A stretch of 7,050 nt of DNA, from positions 1-7,050 of the forward strand of contig JAHWJM010000131.1 in the NCBI GenBank assembly GCA_019348435.1, in the 5' to 3' direction. Position 1 is the stretch's first letter. Each line of letters begins with the position of its first letter. The position numbers and the translations under genes are program-made. The notes beneath the pieces are model-generated. The model did no database searches, was not told the origin of the DNA, and saw nothing but the letters and a program-made list of their open reading frames with translations. Below are positions 1 through 7,028 of this stretch, in pieces. Origin of the DNA: Actinomycetota bacterium (GTDB lineage Bacteria; Actinomycetota; Thermoleophilia; Solirubrobacterales; Solirubrobacteraceae).

Positions 1-237
1 GACGGTGTCGATGTGGCCGTTGAGCATGAGTGATGCGCCGCCGCCCGTGCCGCGCGCGATGCCCACCACGCTGGGGCGCCCGGCCGGCTCGTCGAGGACG
101 ATCGCCTCCATACCGTGAGCGCGCATCCAGGCCTCGACGTAGCCCGCGATCTCGGTCTCGCCGCCGGCGCCCGCGACGAGCGCGGGATTGACGGAGTCGA
201 TCGCGACGAGGTCGGCGAGCAGCGCCGCGACGTCCAA
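1..237 (-). CDS. M20 family metallopeptidase/deacylase, N-terminal part (runs off the window)
   Basis: Reading leftward, 79 codons are open to the window edge. The visible part begins with an amphipathic helix ending in a VAIDSVNP-like segment (residues 11-18) and ends with LNGHIDTV (residues 72-79). In M20 enzymes (ArgE, DapE, carboxypeptidase G2 types) GHxDxV carries the first zinc-ligand histidine, here H75, and the neighbouring aspartate, here D77. These enzymes hydrolyse amide bonds of N-acyl amino acids or peptides in the cytosol using two zinc ions. The substrate cannot be told without the rest of the protein. An in-frame stop at 276-274 limits the start, and TTG at 237 is the only plausible start codon after it. 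It lies 7 bases after the stop of the upstream gene, so translation is probably coupled. No Shine-Dalgarno is visible. The family call is firm; the start and exact activity are not. Confidence 0.85.
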   Translation of the reverse strand, partial: MDVAALLADLVAIDSVNPALVAGAGGETEIAGYVEAWMRAHGMEAIVLDEPAGRPSVVGIARGTGGGASLMLNGHIDTV

Positions 238-244
238 GACGGCG

Positions 245-949
245 CTAGGACTGCGGGCGTGGCGAGAACGCGCTCAGCAGCAGCAGCCGTGCGACATTGC
301 GCACCAGGCGCGAGAGCTCGATGTCGGACTCTGGCACCACCCACCAGGTCTGACCGTGGCGCTCGCCCTCTTCCAGCGCCGGCCCGAGCAGCTCGCCCTC
401 GGTTGAGATGAGGCACGGCAGCGGGTAGCGACCCCCGGGGCCGCCGGCCGCCACGTACTCCGTTCGCCGGCAGTCGACCGACCAGCCCTCGCGGTACTCC
501 GGGTTGCGCATGATGCTCGGCGGCGACACCGGCACGCGCTCCTGCGCCGGGCGCTCGATGCGCCGCAGGAACTCTGAGGCCACGTCCTTCGCCGTCAGCG
601 ACGACGGCAGGTCGGCGTCGCGCAGCTTCTCGGCGTCGCTGCGCGTCTGGTCGCCGCTCAGCGCGATCGCGCGGTCCAGCCAGTGCTCGGGCAGCGGCGC
701 GCGCGGGGCGTTGTTGATCTGCTCGAGCGCGGAGTTGCCGATGTCGGCGCGGCAGCCCTCGCAGTGCGGTCCCGCGGCGAGGCGGATCGCCACCTGGAAG
801 CGAGCGAGCGCGTTGGGCGAGAGGCCCTCCGGCGCGGGTGGGAGCGTGCGAGCGTGCTCATCGCAGAGTGTCCGTCCGCAGCTATTGCAGGACGCGATGG
901 CGAGCCGGCCACACGCGCACGTGCCTACGGATCCGTTGCTATAGCTCAT
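245..949 (-). CDS. Uncharacterised protein with N-terminal Cys/His zinc-binding module
   Basis: This is a 234-residue protein that I do not recognise. Its first third carries a clear metal-ligand pattern: C11-x-C13, C21-x2-C24, C29-x2-H32, then H62-C63-x2-C66. That arrangement resembles a B-box or zinc-ribbon module and would hold one or two structural zinc ions (inference). The middle (about residues 72-150) is polar and probably helical, with a charged stretch rich in D, E, R and K. The C-terminal third (about 150-225) alternates aromatic and hydrophobic residues, including GQTWWVVPES, and ends in a leucine-rich helix. There is no signal peptide or transmembrane segment, so a cytosolic location is likely. 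The ATG at 949 follows a TAGACT box by 6 bases with no ribosome-binding site, which fits leaderless translation. It is the first gene of a leftward unit and the M20 peptidase starts 7 bases after its stop. Possible roles are regulator, adaptor or metal-sensing partner; none is demonstrated. Confidence 0.8.
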   Translation of the reverse strand: MSYSNGSVGTCACGRLAIASCNSCGRTLCDEHARTLPPAPEGLSPNALARFQVAIRLAAGPHCEGCRADIGNSALEQINNAPRAPLPEHWLDRAIALSGDQTRSDAEKLRDADLPSSLTAKDVASEFLRRIERPAQERVPVSPPSIMRNPEYREGWSVDCRRTEYVAAGGPGGRYPLPCLISTEGELLGPALEEGERHGQTWWVVPESDIELSRLVRNVARLLLLSAFSPRPQS

Positions 950-955
950 GAGCCG

Positions 956-984
956 AGTCTAGGCATGACTTGCAGGCAGGTCAC
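956..984 (-). promoter_or_regulatory. Leftward promoter, leaderless type
   Basis: On the minus strand a -35-like GTGACC (984-979) is followed by a 17-base spacer and the -10-like TAGACT (961-956). Six bases later comes the ATG of the zinc-module protein at 949. That spacing places the transcription start at or next to the start codon, as in leaderless actinobacterial mRNAs. No purine-rich ribosome-binding site is present. The positions and spacing are read directly; the promoter function is inferred. Confidence 0.55.
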
Positions 985-1004
985 GCGATTTGTCACGCAA
1001 GTCA
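966..1004. promoter_or_regulatory. Candidate operator: 8-bp inverted repeat plus three GTCACG copies
   Basis: TGACTTGC (966-973) and GCAAGTCA (997-1004) are perfect inverted arms separated by 23 bases. GTCACG also occurs three times in the same orientation, at 980-985, 992-997 and 1001-1006, the last overlapping the right arm. The array sits between the two mirrored TAGACT boxes and overlaps both expected -35 regions. That is where a repressor or activator shared by the two divergent genes would bind. No known regulator consensus is claimed. Confidence 0.4.
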
Positions 1005-1018
1005 CGAATGGCTGCTCG

Positions 1019-1024
1019 TAGACT
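1019..1024 (+). promoter_or_regulatory. Rightward -10 box of the amidohydrolase, leaderless type
   Basis: TAGACT at 1019-1024 is followed by 7 bases and then GTG at 1032, in frame with the amidohydrolase. It is the same hexamer as the leftward -10 box at 961-956. The -35 position at 17-base spacing (996-1001, CGCAAG) is poor, so expression may depend on an activator or on the operator repeats that overlap it. This geometry is the main reason for choosing GTG 1032 as the start. Confidence 0.5.
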
Positions 1025-1031
1025 GCCCGCC

Positions 1032-2150
1032 GTGTACGCCGACGACCTGCTTACGCCGCTGTCCGATCAGACGATGACGCTGCTGCCGCCGGTCACGCTC
1101 TTCGACGCGCACACGCACATCGGAGCCAACGATCCTGACGGCTTCAAGTGCACCGCGGAGGAGCTGTTGGAGACGCTCGCGCCGCTCGGCTCGCGCGCCG
1201 TCGTGTTCCCGATGCACGAGCCGACTGGCTACCTGCCCGCCAACGACCACGTGCTGGCGGCCGCGGCGGCCTCGGACGGACGCCTCGTCGCGTTCTGTCG
1301 CGTCGACCCGCGAGCGGGCGATCCCGTCGGCGAGATCCGTCGTTGCATCGCCGCCGGCGCACGCGGGATCAAGCTGCACCCGCGCGCCGAGCGGTTCGGC
1401 CTCGACGAGCCGCCCGTGCGAGAGATCGTGGCGCTCGCCGACGAGGAGCGCCTGCCGATCCTCCTGCACGCCGGCCGCGGGATTCCGGCGCTGGGCGCGC
1501 ACGTGCTCGAGTTCGCGGCCGAGTTCCCGCGCGCGCGGTTCATCCTCGCGCACTGCGCGGTCTCCGACCTCGCGTGGATCTGGCAGCGCATCCACGAGTA
1601 CCCGAACGTCTTCTTCGACACGGCGTGGTTCAGCGCGACAGACCAGCTCGCCGTCTACTCGCACATCCCGCCGGGGCAGATCCTCTATGCGACGGACATC
1701 CCGTTCGGAACTCCGCAGCTGACGGTCATCGGCTCGCTGCGCTGCGCGCTGCAGGCCGGCCTGACGCCGGCTCAGCTCAAGAGCGTCGCGGGCGAGCAGC
1801 TCGCGCGGATCGTCGCGCGCGAGGACGCCCGCGACTTCGGACCGGCCGTCGGCGATGGGCGAATCCGCCGCGACCCGTTGCTCGCGCGCGTGGAGTACTT
1901 CGCGGAGGCGGCGTTCGTGACCGCGATCGCCGGCGGCGACACGGGAGAGTTCATCGACCTCGCGGGCCTGGCATGCCTGGTCGGCGACAGCGCCCCGCAG
2001 GCGCCGCTGTGCGAGTGCATCCGCGAGCTGCTCGCGCTGGCGCTGACGATCCCGATGGGGGAGTCGCTGACCGAGCGCTTCGCACACATCCACCTGCTGG
2101 TCAGCGCCGCGGCGATCGCGGCGACGCCCGACGTTCCGGTCGCCTCCTGA
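1032..2150 (+). CDS. Amidohydrolase_2-type metal-dependent hydrolase (TIM barrel)
   Basis: This 372-residue protein has the hallmarks of the amidohydrolase superfamily: DAHTH with the strand-1 HxH ligands H27 and H29, GIKLHP with K114 and H116, LLHAG with H146, LAHC with H174, and the final-strand ATDIP with D222. These fit the amidohydrolase_2 group (PF04909), cytosolic metal-dependent hydrolases or decarboxylases. The true substrate cannot be read from sequence. The barrel ends near residue 255. About 85 further residues form a helical, Ala/Leu-rich tail (from roughly 285) that is longer than in minimal family members and may be a dimerisation or lid region (inference). GTG 1032 is chosen because it lies 7 bases after TAGACT. 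ATG 1008, TTG 990 and ATG 1074 are in-frame alternatives, none with a Shine-Dalgarno. The gene is divergent from the zinc-module gene. Confidence 0.88.
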   Translation: MYADDLLTPLSDQTMTLLPPVTLFDAHTHIGANDPDGFKCTAEELLETLAPLGSRAVVFPMHEPTGYLPANDHVLAAAAASDGRLVAFCRVDPRAGDPVGEIRRCIAAGARGIKLHPRAERFGLDEPPVREIVALADEERLPILLHAGRGIPALGAHVLEFAAEFPRARFILAHCAVSDLAWIWQRIHEYPNVFFDTAWFSATDQLAVYSHIPPGQILYATDIPFGTPQLTVIGSLRCALQAGLTPAQLKSVAGEQLARIVAREDARDFGPAVGDGRIRRDPLLARVEYFAEAAFVTAIAGGDTGEFIDLAGLACLVGDSAPQAPLCECIRELLALALTIPMGESLTERFAHIHLLVSAAAIAATPDVPVAS

Positions 2151-2314
2151 CGTACCCGCGCGCGGCGTCGTTCGCGGACGGGCTTCGCCCCGCTGGCACT
2201 GCTGTTCGACGCCCCGCTCGTCGTGCTCGTGCGCGCCTTCGGCGGCTGCTGACGCGCCCGTATGTCCCGCAAATCCAGATCGCGACCCCGCTTGCCTCAA
2301 GCCTCGATAAGCTC
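2151..2314 (+). other. Short intergenic gap with weak hairpin
   Basis: This gap of about 164 bases separates the amidohydrolase from the next gene. A small GGGC-TTC-GCCC hairpin lies at 2180-2190 but has no T-run, so it is a poor terminator candidate. The reading frame of the amidohydrolase stays open for 33 codons after its TGA, up to a second TGA at 2250-2252. I see no RNA gene here. Confidence 0.4.
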
Positions 2315-3460
2315 ATGGCGGTGAGCGGCGAGACGTCAGCCGAGATGACGGCCGGGATTGACGGCCAGACGGGGACTGCACCCACGGGAGAGAGCGACAC
2401 TGCCAGCGCGGCTGACGCCCCTTCACCGTCGGCCTCCGCGGCGCACGGCAACGGCCAGCCCCCGGTCGAGCAGACCGCGGATGTCTCCGCGACTCCGAAC
2501 GCCGAAGCTGCTTCGGAGGCCGCCGTCCCCGAGGCTCCGGCTGCTGAGACTCCCGCGGTGACACCCGATGCGGAGCGCCCGGCGGTCGGTCCGAAGATCC
2601 TCGGAGTCGCCGCCGACCCCAAGCCGCTGCCGACGGTCAAGGCCTCGCTGCCGACGCGCAAGCGCCGCCGCCGCCCATCCGCCGCCGAGCGCCACCGCCG
2701 CGCCTTCTTCTCGGCTCTGACCGACCTGCGCCGCGGGGGGAATGCGGCGACGCAGCAGGCGACTGCAGCCGACGGCGAGCAGGCTCCGACCGACGCCGAC
2801 GCGACGACGGGGCCCGCCACGCCCGCTGCCGAGGCCACGCCCGCTGTCGAGGCCACGCCCGCTGTCGAGCCCCCGTCCGCCGCTGAGCAGAAGCCCGCGC
2901 CCGCCGCCGCCGGCCCCGCCGCGCCGGCCGAGCACGAGCCCGATGCCAGCGGCGATCGCTCCCCGACCTCACCCGCTCGTGTCGCTGCTGCAATCGAGCG
3001 TGTCGGCGGCGCCGAGATCATCAAGGAAGCGCTCAAGCCCAAGCAGGACGAGAAGGGCCAGCCGCTGAAGTGGGCGGCCGTCTGCGCTCAGGCCGCCGAA
3101 GGGCTCAAGCCCGGTGATCCGGTCTTCAACGCCTGGGTGCGGCTGGCGGCGACGCCCGTGCGCGAGGTAAAGGGCCAGCTTCCGCGCCCTCCGCAGTCCG
3201 AACGCCCGTCTCGGGGCGGCGAGGGTGGGGGACGACGGCCCGGCGCTCAGCGCTCCGGTGGCCGGCAGCGCCGCGACGATCGCCCCAGCCGCTCCGAATT
3301 CGCCTCGCACGCCCAGGACGGGACGCTGCGCAAGAGCATCCGCATCGTCACCGGCCACGACGAGGACCAGGAGCGGCGCGAGCGCGAGCGCAACCGCAAG
3401 GAGCAGCGCGAAGCCAAGCGCCGCGCCGAGCGCGAGCGGCTTGCGCGTCTCGGCTACTAA
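2315..3460 (+). CDS. Uncharacterised Ala/Pro/Glu-rich basic protein with a small ordered core
   Basis: This is a 381-residue protein that I do not recognise. Residues 1-110 are an Ala/Pro/Ser/Glu-rich disordered stretch. A basic patch follows at about 114-142 (TRKRRRRPSAAERHRRAFF). A second Ala/Pro linker contains three tandem hexapeptides, ATPAAE then ATPAVE twice (168-185). The only ordered-looking segment is about 222-290, beginning RVAAAIERVGGAEIIKEAL and continuing through LKWAAVCAQAAEGLKPGDPVFNAWVRLA. Next come a Gly/Arg-rich stretch and a strongly charged, probably coiled-coil tail of Arg/Glu repeats ending LARLGY. Basic, disordered and RGG-like parts suggest nucleic-acid or ribosome binding (inference). 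No signal peptide or membrane segment is seen. ATG 2315 is chosen; GTG 2321 lies exactly 7 bases after TAAGCT and could be a leaderless start. The frame stays open far upstream, but only as an out-of-frame shadow of the amidohydrolase. Confidence 0.75.
   Translation: MAVSGETSAEMTAGIDGQTGTAPTGESDTASAADAPSPSASAAHGNGQPPVEQTADVSATPNAEAASEAAVPEAPAAETPAVTPDAERPAVGPKILGVAADPKPLPTVKASLPTRKRRRRPSAAERHRRAFFSALTDLRRGGNAATQQATAADGEQAPTDADATTGPATPAAEATPAVEATPAVEPPSAAEQKPAPAAAGPAAPAEHEPDASGDRSPTSPARVAAAIERVGGAEIIKEALKPKQDEKGQPLKWAAVCAQAAEGLKPGDPVFNAWVRLAATPVREVKGQLPRPPQSERPSRGGEGGGRRPGAQRSGGRQRRDDRPSRSEFASHAQDGTLRKSIRIVTGHDEDQERRERERNRKEQREAKRRAERERLARLGY
2816..2869 (+). repeat. Three tandem 18-bp repeats inside the low-complexity gene
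   Basis: Units at 2816-2833, 2834-2851 and 2852-2869 differ at one base only (GCTGCC in the first, GCTGTC in the other two). They encode ATPAAE, ATPAVE and ATPAVE. The near identity at DNA level, not only in protein, points to recent slippage or duplication. The unit keeps the reading frame. Confidence 0.85.
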
Positions 3461-3475
3461 GGTCCGACCGCAACC

Positions 3476-3481
3476 GCAGGA
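3476..3481 (+). promoter_or_regulatory. Ribosome-binding site that fixes a TTG start
   Basis: GCAGGA ends 7 bases before TTG 3489. It is one of the few clear Shine-Dalgarno sequences in the window and supports the TTG start of the CYTH gene. The alternative in-frame TTG at 3441 overlaps the previous gene and lacks such a site. Confidence 0.6.
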
Positions 3482-3488
3482 CCCGCGA

Positions 3489-4004
3489 TTGCCGGGTAGG
3501 GAGCGCAACCTCGAGATCAAGGCGGTCGACCCCGACCCGCACGCGACGCTTGAAGCGGCGTTGAGCTTTGGCGCCGAGGACCAGGGGGTCGTGCATCAGG
3601 TCGACACGTACTTCCACGCCGTGACGGGACGGTTGAAGCTGCGTGAGGCGCCGCCGCATCCCGCCGAGCTGATCGCCTACGCGCGCGCCGACCTCGCCGG
3701 CCCGAAGGTCAGCCACTACCGCATCGTTCCCGTGGCCGACCACGTCGCGCTGATCGACGCGCTGACCGACTCGCTCGGCGTGCGCTGCGTCGTCGAGAAG
3801 GCCCGCCGCCTGCTGCGCTGGCGCAACGTGCGCATCCACCTCGACCGCGTCACGGGCCTCGGGCACTTCGTCGAGCTCGAGGCGGTCGCGGCATCACCCG
3901 GCGGGCTCGAGGTCGAGCGCGACCGAGTCGAGCAACTGCGCATCGCGCTCGGCATCGGCGACGAGCAGCTCGTCGCGCAGGGCTACGCCGACCTGCTGAC
4001 GTGA
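3489..4004 (+). CDS. CYTH-domain protein, class IV adenylate cyclase-like
   Basis: This 171-residue protein has the length of a single CYTH domain. The N-terminal strand reads RNLEIKA (residues 6-12), the form of the ExExK motif in which N replaces the first E, as in many class IV cyclase-like members. It is followed by VDTYFHAVTGRLKLRE (38-53), a Tyr-Ala-Arg-Ala-Asp segment, and SHYRIVPV. The C-terminal half has VVEKARRLLRWRNVRIHLDRV and then GHFVELEAV, supplying the alternating basic and acidic residues of the triphosphate tunnel. CYTH proteins bind triphosphates with divalent metal in the cytosol and act as adenylate cyclases or as thiamine- or inorganic triphosphatases. Which of these applies here is not decidable from the motifs. 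The gene starts 28 bases after the low-complexity gene, so the two probably share an mRNA. The TTG start is supported by GCAGGA 7 bases upstream. Confidence 0.85.
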   Translation: MPGRERNLEIKAVDPDPHATLEAALSFGAEDQGVVHQVDTYFHAVTGRLKLREAPPHPAELIAYARADLAGPKVSHYRIVPVADHVALIDALTDSLGVRCVVEKARRLLRWRNVRIHLDRVTGLGHFVELEAVAASPGGLEVERDRVEQLRIALGIGDEQLVAQGYADLLT

Positions 4005-4098
4005 TCACTTTCGCATCGGCTGCCTGCTCGGTCGCGACGGCCAGCGGGGCGACCTTCAAGGCACGCCGCTGAAAGCAGCCAGCCGCTGCGGAAACGCG

Positions 4099-4143
4099 AG
4101 CGTGGCGGCTTTCGGTTCGTAACGAGCATCAACTCGCCACGCT
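4099..4143. repeat. Perfect 9-bp inverted repeat with 27-base loop, plus a third copy
   Basis: AGCGTGGCG (4099-4107) pairs exactly with CGCCACGCT (4135-4143). A further direct copy of AGCGTGGCG occurs at 4170-4178. The loop contains a smaller TCGT-A-ACGA palindrome. With no T-run after it, this is a weak terminator candidate for the CYTH gene. It could equally be a small dispersed palindromic element. Confidence 0.5.
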
Positions 4144-4268
4144 GTGGCCGGACGCGACGGCCAGACCGGAGCGTGGCGGCGGGCGTCGGCACCCGCACTT
4201 CCTCGATGCCGCAGTGCACAAGCGCCGACAGCGCCCGCGGCCGCCGAGGGACACCAGACACCGCCACC

Positions 4269-4397
4269 TCACGGCGCCGGCGGCGCCGGGCCGGCCGGCG
4301 CGTATGCGCGTGCCAGCGCGTCCGCCAGCAGCGCATGCTCGGGCTCCACCAGCTCCGCGGCCGCGGTCACGATGCCCTCGGCGTGAGCGTCGTCGCT
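4269..4397 (-). pseudogene. Coding-like C-terminal fragment, leftward
   Basis: On the minus strand, about 42 codons up to the TGA at 4271-4269 read like real protein. They include EGIVTAAAELVEPEHALL and continue ADALARAYAPAG into a Pro/Ala-rich end. Almost every codon ends in G or C, matching the genuine genes. The frame stays open leftward from 4568, but codons upstream of about 4400 look non-coding (Arg/Ser-rich, no helix pattern). I found no convincing start apart from an internal GTG at 4370. It may be the surviving 3' end of a lost gene, a frameshifted gene or a very small protein. I do not recognise the family. Confidence 0.3.
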
Positions 4398-4595
4398 GCA
4401 GCCAACGGCTCGTCCCCGGGCAGCCGGGGCGACCTTGAACTGCGCGAGCGCCGACTGGCGTCCAAGGCGATATCGCGCTCGCCGGGCGGCGGCCGTGGAT
4501 GGCGACAGGCGACGGGTACCGCGGCGAATCTCGCTACGCTCAAGAGCAGAAATCTCAGCGTCAGCGGCTCAACTCATGTTTTGTAAGCCGGGTGG

Positions 4596-4601
4596 TATAG
4601 T
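4596..4601 (+). promoter_or_regulatory. Probable -10 box of lon
   Basis: TATAGT at 4596-4601 is the best -10 match in the window and lies in its most AT-rich short stretch. The start site would be near 4608, giving a leader of about 26 bases. No good -35 is found (TCATGT at 4574-4579 with a 16-base spacer is the best), which suggests help from an activator or an alternative sigma factor. A short GTTG...CAAC palindrome (4600-4613) overlaps the expected start site. Confidence 0.55.
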
Positions 4602-4618
4602 TGTACGCGCAACCAAAC

Positions 4619-4623
4619 GGGAG
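4619..4623 (+). promoter_or_regulatory. Ribosome-binding site of lon
   Basis: GGGAG ends 10 bases before GTG 4634, slightly longer than ideal spacing. It is the only purine-rich candidate upstream and supports the GTG as start, which also places the family's N-terminal motif directly after it. Confidence 0.55.
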
Positions 4624-4633
4624 ACCGTAATCC

Positions 4634-6919
<2,286 letters not shown>

Positions 6920-6925
6920 AGCGGC

Positions 6926-6953
6926 GGCTCGGGCCTTCCCCCCCGCCCGAGCC
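6926..6953 (+). terminator. Hairpin after lon
   Basis: GGCTCGGGC (6926-6934) and GCCCGAGCC (6945-6953) form a perfect 9-bp stem with a 10-base C-rich loop, starting 6 bases after the lon stop. There is no T-run; C-runs follow. In high-GC actinobacteria such T-less hairpins are common terminator candidates, but here this is inference. Confidence 0.6.
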
Positions 6954-6989
6954 CCCCAACCCCCAAGAGAACGCCCCGGCAGGGCCAGG

Positions 6990-7028
6990 GGGCGGGCGGT
7001 TTGGGTTGATTCGAAAACCCCCCCGCCC
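6990..7028 (+). terminator. Second, longer hairpin after lon, with a competing fold
   Basis: GGGCGGG (6990-6996) pairs with CCCGCCC (7022-7028). After one mismatch, GG pairs with CC and TTT (7000-7002) with AAA (7015-7017) around one bulged C, closing a 12-base loop. The right arm can instead pair downstream: CCCGCC (7022-7027) with GGCGGG (7034-7039). It may be a back-up terminator of lon or a bidirectional one for a gene beyond the window. Confidence 0.45.

Larger units (their letters stand above)
4005..4633. other. 629-base region without an intact gene, repeat-bearing
   Basis: No start-to-stop frame here looks like a normal gene. The region holds exact 12-bp direct repeats CGCGACGGCCAG (4033-4044, 4153-4164) and CGGGGCGACCTT (4045-4056, 4425-4436). 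AGCGTGGCG appears at 4099 and 4170 with an inverted copy at 4135-4143. There is a leftward coding-like fragment at 4269-4397 and the lon promoter at the right end. A 23-codon frame opens at GTG 4001, overlapping the CYTH stop as GTGA. The mixture suggests decayed coding sequence with small duplications. It does not look like an RNA gene or an insertion sequence, because no transposase or terminal repeats are seen. Confidence 0.5.

Noticed and set aside
1002..2300. A 432-codon leftward frame antisense to the amidohydrolase
   Set aside because: It is Arg/Glu-rich shadow sequence, has no recognisable motif and would cover the divergent promoter.
1148..2314. Upstream extension of the low-complexity gene's frame to 1148, giving a 770-residue protein
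   Set aside because: This part is an out-of-frame shadow of the amidohydrolase, very Arg-rich and without domain pattern, whereas the amidohydrolase frame has all its motifs.
2101..3042. A 313-codon leftward Ala/Ser/Gly-rich frame
   Set aside because: It mirrors the low-complexity rightward gene, whose basic and coiled-coil parts continue coherently to 3460, and no ordered domain is seen leftward.
4075..4089. GCAGC/GCTGC hairpin as terminator of the CYTH gene
   Set aside because: The stem is only 5 bp with no T-run, which is common by chance at this GC content.
4173..4586. A 137-codon rightward frame in the gap before lon
   Set aside because: It is Ala/Arg/Ser-rich without a conserved pattern, overlaps the better leftward fragment and runs through the lon promoter region.
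4530..4600. HspR-type HAIR operator upstream of lon
   Set aside because: GCTCAA half-site-like sequences occur at 4538 and 4567, but the paired CTTGAGT-N7-ACTCAAG arrangement is absent.
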